From JAKASV01 sp963754845 (lineage in GTDB: Bacteria; Babelota; Babeliae; Babelales; Vermiphilaceae): a stretch of 64,000 nt of DNA. The notes below the pieces were generated by a model. The model ran no database searches. It was not told the DNA's origin and saw nothing but the letters and a program-made list of their open reading frames with translations. The position numbers and the translations under genes were made by a program. The DNA is taken from contig CAVWHE010000001.1 of the NCBI GenBank assembly GCA_963754845.1, forward strand, positions 558,001 to 622,000. The letters are read 5' to 3'. Below, piece by piece: positions 47,542 to 57,632 of this stretch (position 1 is the stretch's first letter; every line of letters begins with the position of its first letter).

Positions 47542-50247
47542 ATGGTTGCAGTATCGCTCGCCGTCCTTGTCGATGCGTTCTATACCGTCGAACGCGCTCT
47601 TGAGAACGGTCTTCTTCTTACCGCGATAATTCTTGTCTCTTTTGTTTTTAAGCTGGGCATTCTCTACAGGATATCGAAAAATGGCACTCGGGCCAAATCA
47701 ATAAAAATCTGTCGTATGCTCCTTGTTGTGGTCCTGTGCGCTGCCCTCACAGAGGATCTTTCCTGGTTCCTCCATGCGCTCTGCCACCGACATACGCCTG
47801 GTGCTAATTATCGCTTTATTTCACCATTTCTGCGCTTGGCGTGGGCGATGGTAACAGTTCGCTACAATGCTCTCAGTCTCCTTGTCGAATTCTCGGTCAA
47901 ACGACCGCAAGTCCTTTCATTGAGAAATAAAATTCTCCTCATCCTCTCGGGTTCTTCGACGTTATTTTTTCTTTCGCTCATCTTTTTTGACGCTCAGTGT
48001 GACGCGGCAATCGACCGAAGTTTGCTCGAAATTGTTCTCGTCAAGCTCTCCCCTTTTTATGCCTACTTTGTGCTTACCATTACAAATACCGCGTGCATAC
48101 TAGGGTACGCCAGGAAGCATCCATTACCACGCATCCTTACGCATCAAATAAGGATGCTTTTGGGAACGCTCATTGTTCCCATGGTCATTATGGACTTTTT
48201 GCAGTCATTTCCCTTCGATTTTTGTTTGACATCGATCAAGAGTGCAACCAACAGCTATACCGTTCTTGGAGTTTCCAATATTCTTCTAACTGGCATAATT
48301 TTTTACTGCGGAAGAAAACTGGTCGGCATCCGCTTCTTGGACCTCGGTGATCACGTGCAGTCAACAAGTAACTTTACCTTCATAAAAAATTTTACCGAAG
48401 TCATCGATAATCTCGGACGCGCTGCAACTATGCAAGAATTATCGCTCCTTGCGCGAAATTTATTTCAGAGTGCGTTCGACATTCCTGGTCGTTGTGTGCA
48501 CATTCACACATGTGCATACGGCGAAACTTCCGACACCGTGAGTGCCATTGTGAACAACAGCCAATTTGCCGACAACGCAAAGGATTCTAACATCCTCATT
48601 TACGATGAGATAGCTCTTGACCACTTTTGCGCAGAAAGCGACGAAAGTCGGCGTCTTGTGAGCTTCCTTAATGAAATTAACGCCGACATTTTTATTCCCC
48701 TGCGTAGTCAGAAAAAAACTGTCGGTTGTATTGTCGTTGAACGTAACGCACGACCGCGCATACTTTATGGGCACACCGAACGTGCCGAGATGACAGTCTT
48801 CGCCGGTTATCTGGGCGGCATCATCTATCTTTTGCAAAACAGAAATCTTGAGCAAATCCTTGCTCGCGAAAAACTCATGGCTGATGAGCTCTACAGTCGC
48901 CATCAAGAGACCAAGCAATACAGAGAAAGCATGCGCTCATTTCTCCGCAAAAGTCTCAATAAAAACGTGGGGATCGTTTTTTACAAGGGAAGAAATTTTT
49001 CCTTTGGTAATCGCGAGGCGCAGGGACTTGTCACGGTCAACCTTAACGTTCACAGGGGGCATCCGATCACCCAGGCCTGTCGACAAATTGCTTCTCACGT
49101 GATGCAGGACCAATTAGCGCATCAATGCATCGTGGCAGATGACAACGGCAACAAACTGTCGATCTGCGGTATGCCATCGCTTGAGCGCAATCACGTCATA
49201 CTCACTGTACACCAGGCCGATGCATCCGACCTTATCATGAGGCATCTCGATCATCTCAAAGAACCCTCCGATTGGGATTACCTCCTGTACCTGAAAACGA
49301 CACAGAGTGGCTCTTTCATCAATACGCTTATTCCCAGTGATGGCGAACAAGTCCTGAATTTCAAAATTGGCCTTTTAAGGGCAGCGCTGAGTACAAAGAC
49401 TGTTCTTTTAGACGTTCCTCCCGCCGATCTCATGGATACGGTCGAGTTACTCCATCACATGAGTTTGCGCCATACGCTTTACACGCTCGTCCTCGAAGGG
49501 CCTTCAACCGATACGGACCCTGCGCTGCGGCTCTTTGGCTTTAATCAGCTTCTCGACGACCGCGCTACCTACGAAGAACCCATTCTCAAAAAACTCGATG
49601 GAAATGGCACACTCTTTATCAAAAACATAAACTTTCTCTGTCGTGATGCCCAGGACCACCTCACCGAACTTCTTCGCTACGGATGTTTCACAACGTACAG
49701 GGGGACCCAAAGAACCTTTTGCGACGTCCGTGTTATATGCTCATCAAGCCAACCACTTGAAGCTCTTATTCGCGAAAACAGGTTCTCAGCCGACCTTTTC
49801 AAGGAACTTCAAACAACAAAACTCATCTTTCCGTCCCTTGCCACACTCACCGAACAAGAGCTCGGCCTCCTTGCTCAGGGATTCGCTCACATGGCTGTTG
49901 CCGACAAAACTTTCGAAAAAATTCTCGAACTCAGCGCACGCGATTGCAAAAACATCATCAATTTGCGACCGACGAGCCTTCAGGAACTCAGGAGGTATGT
50001 ACAAAACATCATCATTCAGAAGGCCCGTGGGAGCAATATAGGTCCGGAGGCCATAGTCGACCAAGCGCATAGTACCAACGAGCCTGAACTCGTTGCTATA
50101 GCGCGTATCGGCAAGCGCGCGTTGAGAGATGGAAAACTTATGGCATTCCTTTGGAACAAGTACAGAAATCAAAACAAAATAGCCACACTTCTCGGCGTTA
50201 ATCGATCATCAGTAAGCAGGCGTTGCAAGGACTACAACCTCACATGA
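47542..50247 (+). CDS. Membrane-bound regulator: N-terminal TM domain, GAF, degenerate sigma-54-activator AAA+ and Fis-type HTH
   Basis: A 901 aa protein. Residues ~1-270 contain about seven hydrophobic helices. Residues ~285-440 look like a GAF domain (ATMQELSLLARNLFQSAF, FIPLRSQKKTVGCIVVE). Residues ~590-790 align with bacterial enhancer-binding proteins: LRLFGFN, LKKLDGNGTLFIKNINFL, HLTELLRYGCFTTYRGTQR, DVRVICSSSQPLEALI, FSADLFKEL. The Walker A is not recognisable, Walker B Asp-Glu is replaced (FIKNI), and the GAFTGA loop is lost. The C-terminus (IATLLGVNRSSVSRRCKDYN) is a Fis-like helix-turn-helix. It is therefore probably a DNA-binding regulator that senses at the membrane but does not remodel sigma-54 by ATP hydrolysis. 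Target genes are unknown. Confidence 0.8.
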   Translation: MVAVSLAVLVDAFYTVERALENGLLLTAIILVSFVFKLGILYRISKNGTRAKSIKICRMLLVVVLCAALTEDLSWFLHALCHRHTPGANYRFISPFLRLAWAMVTVRYNALSLLVEFSVKRPQVLSLRNKILLILSGSSTLFFLSLIFFDAQCDAAIDRSLLEIVLVKLSPFYAYFVLTITNTACILGYARKHPLPRILTHQIRMLLGTLIVPMVIMDFLQSFPFDFCLTSIKSATNSYTVLGVSNILLTGIIFYCGRKLVGIRFLDLGDHVQSTSNFTFIKNFTEVIDNLGRAATMQELSLLARNLFQSAFDIPGRCVHIHTCAYGETSDTVSAIVNNSQFADNAKDSNILIYDEIALDHFCAESDESRRLVSFLNEINADIFIPLRSQKKTVGCIVVERNARPRILYGHTERAEMTVFAGYLGGIIYLLQNRNLEQILAREKLMADELYSRHQETKQYRESMRSFLRKSLNKNVGIVFYKGRNFSFGNREAQGLVTVNLNVHRGHPITQACRQIASHVMQDQLAHQCIVADDNGNKLSICGMPSLERNHVILTVHQADASDLIMRHLDHLKEPSDWDYLLYLKTTQSGSFINTLIPSDGEQVLNFKIGLLRAALSTKTVLLDVPPADLMDTVELLHHMSLRHTLYTLVLEGPSTDTDPALRLFGFNQLLDDRATYEEPILKKLDGNGTLFIKNINFLCRDAQDHLTELLRYGCFTTYRGTQRTFCDVRVICSSSQPLEALIRENRFSADLFKELQTTKLIFPSLATLTEQELGLLAQGFAHMAVADKTFEKILELSARDCKNIINLRPTSLQELRRYVQNIIIQKARGSNIGPEAIVDQAHSTNEPELVAIARIGKRALRDGKLMAFLWNKYRNQNKIATLLGVNRSSVSRRCKDYNLT

Positions 50248-50283
50248 ACTGCCCGCCGAATAGAAATCATATGACTTCTTGTC

Positions 50284-52965
50284 TTACGGGGTGCTGCGTG
50301 GAGGCAGGCCATCCTCGTCAGGCGGATGGGTTGCGCTAACAGCTCCTGGCCTCATCGGCGTTACGCTGGAGTCAGCACGGTGCTGCCATCGACGGCGACG
50401 AATCAGGGGAACAGTGCCATCGGAGTCATCTGCATGCCTTCCCTCGCCGCCAGGCGGAACGATGGTGTGTTCGTGCCGCAGTTCCTGTCCTTCACGCAGC
50501 GAAGGGCGCCACACGGCCGAAAGCGACCCAACCATCGCTCGCAGTCCGTCATCCTTGATAGCATGGGTGACGCGATTTGTAAGAGGATCAAGGCGCGTTA
50601 TGGGGTCCATTTGTATAACGTTCTCGTAACGTCGAGCAAAGGCGCGAATATACTCGTGGTTGTTGTAAATTGCTGCTTTGAGAGGGCCGGTGAGAACGTT
50701 GAGCTGATTGTTGGCAACAAAACTCTGTATGAGGGCGAGCTCGCGCGATGCAGGCTTGCCGTCGGCAATTCTTTGTTCAAGACTCGAAATTATGGGAGCT
50801 CCTATCGTTGTGCGTGCAAGATAACGGAGGAAACGGGCAGCAAGAAAACGCGGTCCCAAGTCCGATCCCGGGGCGCTACGCCAGCGGGCCAGATCAGCGG
50901 AACGAAAGTAATGGTCGTGGATCTTTGAAAGAAAACGCTGGTAGAGTCGTGTAGCCTGCTCAGTAAGTTCGTTTCTGGCATTTATGACGCACTGTTGGCG
51001 GGCAATGGGTGCGGTCACTGCGTTGGACCAATGTGCAACGCGAGTTTTCATCTCCCTCCACGATGCGCTGAGGGCTCCCAAGAATGTTTGCTGTTCTGGA
51101 CGCGCGCGCTGCTCATCGTGAGCGTGCTGGTCGCGGTGTGCCGCCCTTTGAGCACTAGGTGCCAGGCCAGGCGTGGCCGCATGCAGGATGCATTCGAGGC
51201 CACGGACGAGCCACGGCGGAGTCCAAAAAATAAGGCGTGGTTGATCGAGCGGTGTCGCAGGATCGGCAAGAGTATGCATGATTTCGCGGTAGCTTACACC
51301 CGTGAGCCTCTCGATGAACTCTATTTTCGGCCTCAGTGCATACCGTCCGGTTCTGAAGCGCGTGCACGCGGCAATGTCATAAAGAATATAGTTGGCATTG
51401 CCCGTTGCTATGACTGCCCTCGTATAAAGATCATCCCAGCTTGCAGGACCATACTGACGAGTATCGGCACCACCGTTGAGTCCCTGAAAGTGGCGCAAAA
51501 CGTGTCCGGGAAGCTCGGGCACGAGGCCATCAAGGCCGCGACGAAGGGTGTCGACCATCGACGCCGCCGTGTGGGTAGCTTGATCGTGCTGAGCGTCGTG
51601 GCGATTACCCTCCTGAGTGTCACACCCCCCCCCGGCATGCTGCGCACGATTTTTAAGATCAGGATACAGCGTTGCCAGAGCTCTCCGGGCAAGGCCTCCT
51701 ACGCTTGGAAGAGGCACAAGGTGAACTTCGCGTGGCGTACCCTGCTGCCGAGTTTGTTCGGCCGTCTGAGGTGGCGGCAAAAGCTGCTCGAGAACAAGGG
51801 CGCGCGCGATAGAAGCAAAAAACCCTCCATCAATCGTCCTCTCCATTTTTTCAAAATCGAGTGTTGGCACGTGCCGGTCACCATGGTCATCAAGAACAAA
51901 TGCGAGGGTTTTTATGTTTTCCAAAACTTTGTTTTCCCGTTGGGCCAGCGTGGCAACGTTCGTTACGATGCTGTTCACGCGCTGGCGGATGGTGAGCACA
52001 CGCTCGCGAGACTGCGCGAGAATCCCCCGCATGGCATCAGGACCACTTGGCTCACCGGGCACGAGTGAACTCACGAGATTAACAAGGCCGTCCATAATCC
52101 CACCGGCATCGAAAGCGTAGAGCGAAGCACGCGCGAGATCGCGACCAGCAGTACCAAGTTCTTGATCGATCTCTTCAATATCGTGCGCTGCCGTGTGCAT
52201 GGCGCGCTTTATTTCGTCGAGCTGGAGCTGTGTAGCGGTCAAGAAGGCTATGATCTCACTTATAAGGTTAAAGTCGGATTTTTCAAGATCGTATTCCTCT
52301 TGGTAGTCCTGAAAGCGCCCCTTGAGAGCATCGAGTGCCTGGCCGCACGCATCAACACGCTCGTCGTGTTTGCGACAAAGCGTCTGCGCCTGGGTTCGGA
52401 GGAGATCTGGCGAATCGTCGGCATCGTCGGATACCGCCACCCGGCGTCGTCGCTGAATTCTGCCACGAACATTCTGCTGACGCAGGCAAGCCAGGACACA
52501 CGCCCTAAGATCGCGGCGATGGGTGGCTAGCTGGTCGATGATGTGTTGCATGCGTGTTCGCATGCTTCGATGGGCATCCTCTGTCGGCTGCGTCCTCTCG
52601 AAGGCCTGTGCAACGTAGTCGAGCCGATCAACGAGAAAACGCGGTTCGGTTGGAGGAAGAGACGATTCGACTTCGGTGTGTGTCGCGTCGCCGATCTGAT
52701 CAGCAAAAGTGTGGTGATCGGCCGGAACGGGCGATTCAACCTCGGCTCCATAACGATCGGCAAAGCCCCTCAACTGGCGCGCAAGTCTTCTCAGTGGGTC
52801 TTGACTGGCATTCAGTGAATCCTTTACCGTGCGCATGGTCCTCAGAGGTTCATCGTTAGGCCGAGGAACACCACCGACCGGTCCACGAGCGGCAGCGGCA
52901 TGAAGAGGTTGAAGTAAGCAGCACGCACACACAAGCTGCGCTACCAAAATACGCGATAAACCCAT
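50284..52965 (-). CDS. Large secreted coiled-coil protein of unknown function
   Basis: An 893 aa protein with ATG after AAAGGGACA and a signal peptide (MGLSRILVAQLVCACCLLQP, then LHAAAA). Residues ~60-370 are rich in heptad-like helices (coiled coil). The middle has Gln/His/Thr-rich stretches. The C-terminal half includes FLARALR-type helical segments and a long Arg/Gln/His-rich part. It is notably rich in Arg and His, unlike cytoplasmic neighbours. No enzyme motif is recognised. It is convergent with the regulator gene, with 36 bp between the stops. Confidence 0.7.
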   Translation of the reverse strand: MGLSRILVAQLVCACCLLQPLHAAAARGPVGGVPRPNDEPLRTMRTVKDSLNASQDPLRRLARQLRGFADRYGAEVESPVPADHHTFADQIGDATHTEVESSLPPTEPRFLVDRLDYVAQAFERTQPTEDAHRSMRTRMQHIIDQLATHRRDLRACVLACLRQQNVRGRIQRRRRVAVSDDADDSPDLLRTQAQTLCRKHDERVDACGQALDALKGRFQDYQEEYDLEKSDFNLISEIIAFLTATQLQLDEIKRAMHTAAHDIEEIDQELGTAGRDLARASLYAFDAGGIMDGLVNLVSSLVPGEPSGPDAMRGILAQSRERVLTIRQRVNSIVTNVATLAQRENKVLENIKTLAFVLDDHGDRHVPTLDFEKMERTIDGGFFASIARALVLEQLLPPPQTAEQTRQQGTPREVHLVPLPSVGGLARRALATLYPDLKNRAQHAGGGCDTQEGNRHDAQHDQATHTAASMVDTLRRGLDGLVPELPGHVLRHFQGLNGGADTRQYGPASWDDLYTRAVIATGNANYILYDIAACTRFRTGRYALRPKIEFIERLTGVSYREIMHTLADPATPLDQPRLIFWTPPWLVRGLECILHAATPGLAPSAQRAAHRDQHAHDEQRARPEQQTFLGALSASWREMKTRVAHWSNAVTAPIARQQCVINARNELTEQATRLYQRFLSKIHDHYFRSADLARWRSAPGSDLGPRFLAARFLRYLARTTIGAPIISSLEQRIADGKPASRELALIQSFVANNQLNVLTGPLKAAIYNNHEYIRAFARRYENVIQMDPITRLDPLTNRVTHAIKDDGLRAMVGSLSAVWRPSLREGQELRHEHTIVPPGGEGRHADDSDGTVPLIRRRRWQHRADSSVTPMRPGAVSATHPPDEDGLPPRSTP

Positions 52966-53135
52966 GATAAATGTCCCTTTAAAATTTTAGGCCAAATTCC
53001 GCCGCATAAAATAGACACTGCAGCGCGAATAAAATATTTCTTCTGGAATAATAGCAGAGCTGCGACGGTGAAGCAAACGCCTATAAAATTAAAGAGCTCG
53101 TGCGTGACGAATGCCATGAGAACGGTGCCGTGCAT
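52941..53135 (-). CDS. Possible small membrane protein
   Basis: A 64 aa frame beginning MHGTVLMAFVTHELFNFIG with two hydrophobic segments (VCFTVAALLLF and AAVSILCGGIW). It starts 13 bp after the NAPE-PLD-like gene and ends 25 bp inside the next gene, so coupled translation is conceivable. No ribosome site is visible and no family is recognised; it may be a chance frame. Confidence 0.25.
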   Translation of the reverse strand: MHGTVLMAFVTHELFNFIGVCFTVAALLLFQKKYFIRAAVSILCGGIWPKILKGHLSWVYRVFW

Positions 53136-53148
53136 ATTTTAGAAAACG

Positions 53149-54147
53149 TTAGGGAAACGTTGCCCTTTGCCCGACGGCGGGTACGTGCATATTTTTGTGG
53201 CAACATGACGCACTGTTCTCGTGCCACCATTCTTCAAGACGTACAAGGGGTAGCATAGGATCTTCATTACCAAAATGAAACGTCCCCCAGTGTGTCGGCA
53301 CCAAATGGTGAGCGCCGAGTGCCAGGAATGCTTGGCCGGCCTCGACGGCATTCATATGGGCGTGTCTCATGAATTCACGTGGTTCACACGGACCTATGGG
53401 TATGATGGCGACATCGATTGAAGGAAATTCACGCGCAATGTTTCCAAAATGCTGGCCATATGCTGTATCGCCGGCGAAATATACGCATGTGTCGCCGCAC
53501 TCTATCATCCAACTTCCCCAGAGCGAACGGTTGCGGTCGAAAAGACCTCGCTGTGTCCAATGAACGGCGGGCAAAAAGGTGAGGCGAAGCGATGAGCAGG
53601 TATTCGATGTATCGTTGGCAATTTTGATTTCGTAATGGTGCCACCACGTACACTCGGTGGTGCGCCCAATTGCATGAGCATCAAAAAGAGCCTTGTCGCC
53701 CTGTGGCACAAAAAAATGTGCATTATCGCGCCGAGCGAGTGCCCGAACGCTTGCCATCTCCAGATGATCATAGTGATTGTGTGAAATGATGACCGCATCG
53801 AGGGGCGGAAGCATGTCACGCGCGATGCCTGGACGAACTATGCGCGGATACAAAAACGATGCATTGCCAAAAATTGGATCAGTCAAAATGTTAAATCCAC
53901 CAACCTGAATGAGAAGCGTTGCGTGCCCTACCCACGTGATAACAAGATCACGACTGTGAGCAAGCGGTATGTCGGGAGACGACGGAGGCGCTAGTTGTTT
54001 GGAGTGTCGGCAAGCCAGACGTGCGAGAAGCGAGGAGAAAAGCATGGATGCCGTACATAGGAGAAACCCCTCTTTGACTGCGTGAACACGGCACTCAAAC
54101 CTGCCGTTGCGCACGGCTGGTACATAGCGATGGCCCTTCTCCTTCAT
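53149..54147 (-). CDS. Metallo-beta-lactamase-fold hydrolase, NAPE-PLD/UlaG-like
   Basis: A 332 aa protein. The ATG at 54147 follows AGGAGGGCAGAAC. A hydrophobic segment at about residues 28-44 (EGFLLCTASMLFSSLLA) may anchor it to the membrane. The metal-binding motif SHNHYDH (HxHxDH) and the later FAGDTAYG and PTHWGTFHFG supply the zinc ligands. NRSLWGSWMIE and the overall order match the family of N-acyl-phosphatidylethanolamine phospholipase D. It probably cleaves a lipid phosphodiester or related ester. The adjacent acyl-CoA ligase on the same strand supports a role in lipid remodelling. Confidence 0.85.
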   Translation of the reverse strand: MKEKGHRYVPAVRNGRFECRVHAVKEGFLLCTASMLFSSLLARLACRHSKQLAPPSSPDIPLAHSRDLVITWVGHATLLIQVGGFNILTDPIFGNASFLYPRIVRPGIARDMLPPLDAVIISHNHYDHLEMASVRALARRDNAHFFVPQGDKALFDAHAIGRTTECTWWHHYEIKIANDTSNTCSSLRLTFLPAVHWTQRGLFDRNRSLWGSWMIECGDTCVYFAGDTAYGQHFGNIAREFPSIDVAIIPIGPCEPREFMRHAHMNAVEAGQAFLALGAHHLVPTHWGTFHFGNEDPMLPLVRLEEWWHENSASCCHKNMHVPAVGQRATFP

Positions 54148-54272
54148 GTTCTGCCCTCCTACAAAAAGCAATACCCCTACCCAGACAGAACGTCACGGAT
54201 AGGGGAAATGGAGGTTATCCTTATCTACGAACCTAAGAACACAGGTGATTATAGGATAAGGTGCGGGGGAAA

Positions 54273-55865
54273 TCAAACTTTTTTTGACGTGAACTCACCG
54301 TCGTAGTTCTTTCTAAGCACTTTTTTATCCACTTTGCCTGTCGCGGTTGTTGGCAAGGCGCTGGTGGTACACACAAAGCGGCGCGGTATTTTGTAGGGGG
54401 CAAGGTGGTCGTGACATAATCGTGCAAGTTCTTCTTCGCATGCCGGCTCATTGCGTCGTATTTGAACGTAGGCGCAAGGAAATTGGCCTTCGCCGGGATC
54501 ATCGATGCCAATGACGGCTGCTGCAACGACGTTTTCGTGAAGCAGTATGACATTTTCTACCTCTTGCGGGTAAATTTTGATGCCCTTGTTGATGATAAGG
54601 TCCTTGATACGGCCGGTAATGACGATTCTCCCCTTGTCGTCGCGATAGGCAAGGTCGCCTGTTTTGAGCCATCCTCCCGTCATAGCCGCTCGAGTGGCGT
54701 CGTCGTCTCCGTAGTAGCCGAGCATGATTGTGTCGCCCTTGATCCACAAATGTCCGATGGTGCACGCCGGCAAGCTTTTTCCCTCTTCATCGCGCACCGA
54801 GCACTCGACACCGTCAAGGGGTCTGCCGGCGCAGTGCGTGGGCTCCGTTGTATCATCGGTGTCAAGCGACACAACCGGTGATGCCTCGGTAATGCCGTAA
54901 CCACTGCAAATTTTGCGGCGATATATGAGTGAAAAGAACTTTCTGATTTTATCGGGCATGGCGTCGCCGCCAGAAAAGAAATATTCAACCGTTTCAAGGG
55001 GGACATTTCGCAAAAGGCACAAAACGCCGAAAAGGGCAGGAACGCCAACAAAAATGGTCGGTCGCTCATTGAACCCGGAAAGAAGAGCACGCCGCTCAAT
55101 TTTTGGCACAACAATGACGGTGCATCCCATGACGATGGCTGACCACACGCAGACGTTCTGGCCGAGGCTATGAAAAAGTGGCAGGATCGCTATAATGCGC
55201 TGCTGCTTGAGGATCCCAAAACGCGTGATGACCCCCATGACGTTGGTGAGAATGTTACGCGAACTCAGCATGACTCCTTTGGGAAACCCTGTCGTGCCTG
55301 ATGTGTACAAAAGGGCCGTCATGTCATCGAAGGGAAGCTCGACGATGTTGAACGTGGGCAACGTTGTTGGCGCTTGTTCATCAAGAAAGAGCATACTTTC
55401 GTCGATGATAGGCAGCGGTTTCGGTGAGCACGCTCGAAGCTTTTCGCTCTGCGCCGATGAGCACACAAGAAGCGCAGGTTGCGCGTCGTGCATGATGTGG
55501 GCAAGCTCCCTTTCATGGAGGAACGTATTGAGAGGAACGACGACGGCGCCAACCTGAAGAATACCGAAGTAGGCAACGTAGAAGGCGATTGAGTTTTCTA
55601 TGAGCATAACGACGCGATCATGCGGTTTGATGCCTCGCTCGACGAGCATCATGCTCACGCGAAGTGCCCGATAGTAGAGGGCTCTGTAGGTTACCGTTGA
55701 TCCATCGCATACAAGAGCAACGTCGTTACCAAACGTGGTAGCTGCTCGTTTAAGAATGAGTCCGAGATACGTAAGTCTCTCGCCCTCGATAATCGTCGTG
55801 TAAAGGTGTTCGTATAACGCAGAAGTTGTTCTACTACCCACGTACAAAGCCTCCGTCCTTGGCAT
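54273..55865 (-). CDS. AMP-dependent acyl-CoA ligase (long-chain fatty acid activation)
   Basis: About 530 aa. It contains the adenylate-forming signatures LLYTSGTTGFPKGVMLS (phosphate loop), SGYGITEASPVVS, WLKTGDLAYRDDKGRIVITG and the lysine motif NKGIKIYPQEVE, near the C-terminus TATGKVDKKVLRKNY with the catalytic Lys. It activates a carboxylic acid, probably a fatty acid, as acyl-AMP then acyl-CoA or acyl-ACP. Neither the ATG at 55865 nor the GTG nine codons upstream has a clear ribosome site, so the start is uncertain. It lies upstream of the NAPE-PLD-like gene. Uptake and activation of host lipids would fit a reduced bacterium with an altered FabD. Confidence 0.9.
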   Translation of the reverse strand: MPRTEALYVGSRTTSALYEHLYTTIIEGERLTYLGLILKRAATTFGNDVALVCDGSTVTYRALYYRALRVSMMLVERGIKPHDRVVMLIENSIAFYVAYFGILQVGAVVVPLNTFLHERELAHIMHDAQPALLVCSSAQSEKLRACSPKPLPIIDESMLFLDEQAPTTLPTFNIVELPFDDMTALLYTSGTTGFPKGVMLSSRNILTNVMGVITRFGILKQQRIIAILPLFHSLGQNVCVWSAIVMGCTVIVVPKIERRALLSGFNERPTIFVGVPALFGVLCLLRNVPLETVEYFFSGGDAMPDKIRKFFSLIYRRKICSGYGITEASPVVSLDTDDTTEPTHCAGRPLDGVECSVRDEEGKSLPACTIGHLWIKGDTIMLGYYGDDDATRAAMTGGWLKTGDLAYRDDKGRIVITGRIKDLIINKGIKIYPQEVENVILLHENVVAAAVIGIDDPGEGQFPCAYVQIRRNEPACEEELARLCHDHLAPYKIPRRFVCTTSALPTTATGKVDKKVLRKNYDGEFTSKKV

Positions 55866-56049
55866 CGACAAAAAAGGCGGCACCGCGTGCACAACGTACC
55901 GTCGGCTGAGGTGCCAGGCACGTGCCTTTACTTCATGCTACATTTGGGACAGACTGAAGTGCAATCGTTTGTACCCGGGTGGAGCCAATGTGCGGTACGG
56001 GCACTCAGTGAACGTGAGGTGCTCGTGCCTCCTTCAAGGTGTAGAAAAA

Positions 56050-56715
56050 ATGAAAAAACTCACGCAGGGCGTCCTCGTCGCCATAGAGGGCGTCGATGGT
56101 TCAGGCAAAAGTACGCTCGCCCGACGTTTGCACAAGAGTTTGGCCGCGTGCGATCTTCCCGTCGTTCTCACGCGAGAACCTGGAGGAACGGAGTTTGGCA
56201 ACCATATACGCACACTTGTCCATAACGCTACCATAGAAAGAACGGCAAAGAGTGAATTTTTACTCTTCGCCGCCGATCGCGCCGAGCACAGTGCAACGAT
56301 CGTAGGACCCGCTCTTGAGCGCGCAGAGCTTGTTATTTCCGATCGCATGGCTGATTCGTCTGCCGTCTACCAAGGTTACGCGCAGGGTCTTGACGAAGCG
56401 ACCATCGCCATGATCAACGCCTGGGCCATGAATTTTCGTGGTCCCGACATCGTGGTGTATGTACGCGTGCCTGCCCAATGCGCCTATGAGCGCATCGTGG
56501 CCAGACGAGCTCCTCTTACGTACTTTGAGCGACATTCCGCGGCATATCTTCAAAAACTCGTTGAAGGATTTGATGCGCTTGTGGCTCAAAAACCCGGCAC
56601 CCTCGTGCTTGATGGAACGCGCTCTTGTGAACATGTCGCCGAACGTGCCCATGAATACGTGACAACGTGGCTTAGTTCTCACGACGTTGTAGACCAAGAG
56701 GACGTGCGAGTATGA
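56050..56715 (+). CDS. tmk: Thymidylate kinase
   Basis: A 221 aa protein, usual length, phosphorylating dTMP to dTDP. The P-loop EGVDGSGKST lies at residues 13-22; VLTREPGGTEFG (substrate loop) and DRMADSSAVYQG (DR-x motif) follow, with a lid region near ERIVARRAPLTYFE. The ATG at 56050 follows AAGGTGTAG. It overlaps holB by 4 bp (ATGA), a common pairing. Confidence 0.95.
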   Translation: MKKLTQGVLVAIEGVDGSGKSTLARRLHKSLAACDLPVVLTREPGGTEFGNHIRTLVHNATIERTAKSEFLLFAADRAEHSATIVGPALERAELVISDRMADSSAVYQGYAQGLDEATIAMINAWAMNFRGPDIVVYVRVPAQCAYERIVARRAPLTYFERHSAAYLQKLVEGFDALVAQKPGTLVLDGTRSCEHVAERAHEYVTTWLSSHDVVDQEDVRV

Positions 56716-57467
56716 AGGTGGGCATGAAAGAAAGCGAAAAAGAAAATATGCCCCCGGCGCAGCTTTGGGTCGGTCCTCATGAGACGCTTGTTGCAAACGT
56801 GCACGACCTTATGCGTCGACGTTGGTGTCAGTGCGGTGGTTGTAAAGTATGCCGAACGTGCAGGTGCATTAATGAACACCATTACCATCAAGCTCTCTGG
56901 ATCGAACCTCAGGGTTCCTACACGCGCGAGCACCTTGAACTGCTTTTTGCAGCCACAAAATTTGCCCGCGGATCTCACGAGGACATGGTTTTTGTCCTCA
57001 GCAAAGCCGATGCCATGCCACCAGCGTGTTACAACAGCCTCCTGAAAGTCATCGAAGAGCCGCCCGCCGGTTGCTATTTTATCTTTCTTGCGCGGTGTGT
57101 TGAAAGCATTGCGCTGACGATACGCTCACGATGCATCCTCGTCGAACATCGTGCCTGCCGTGGAACACCCTCCCGCCATCCTCTTCTTATGTTCTTTATG
57201 CACACGGACTACGAAGACCCTCAAAATTTTTTGAGCGTCCTTGAGCGCGCGAATCCGGGCGAGCACGAAAGTGTCGAACTCATCGATGTCATTTTTGTTT
57301 ACTGGGCGGCGAAGTACCAAGAGGCGATCATGAGGAGCCAGAAGGATGAGGCGGAGCTTGCACGATCTGCCATGTCAGTTGCCCGCGCAGCACTTTCTGA
57401 CCCCCCACCCGCGGGAAGCGTCCAGCTTTTTTGGAAAAACTTTTTTGCAGCGACGCGCCTGTCGTGA
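56712..57467 (+). CDS. holB: DNA polymerase III delta'-like subunit (HolB/DnaX family)
   Basis: A 251 aa protein with the clamp-loader motifs DMVFVLSKADAMPP (Walker B/sensor region), NSLLKVIEEPP and IRSRC (sensor 1 region), and a zinc-binding Cys cluster CGGCKVCRTCRC at about residues 37-48. The Walker A region is reduced or absent, as in delta' subunits that do not hydrolyse ATP. It loads the sliding clamp during replication. The 4-bp overlap with tmk implies translational coupling. It is shorter than typical HolB (~330 aa), lacking much of domain III. Confidence 0.85.
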   Translation: MKVGMKESEKENMPPAQLWVGPHETLVANVHDLMRRRWCQCGGCKVCRTCRCINEHHYHQALWIEPQGSYTREHLELLFAATKFARGSHEDMVFVLSKADAMPPACYNSLLKVIEEPPAGCYFIFLARCVESIALTIRSRCILVEHRACRGTPSRHPLLMFFMHTDYEDPQNFLSVLERANPGEHESVELIDVIFVYWAAKYQEAIMRSQKDEAELARSAMSVARAALSDPPPAGSVQLFWKNFFAATRLS

Positions 57468-57632
57468 ACTTTTCTTGCTTTGACACGTGTTCCCGTTTGT
57501 GGCGCGGCCTCATAAATGAGCGTAGAGAGTGACACCGAATGCGATTCTTTATCTTGACTCCAAGGCGTGATAGACTCTCGTCATGATGAGATTTTGCGTT
57601 AGCTCCGATGAAGGTCCGAAAGGATTGTGTGG

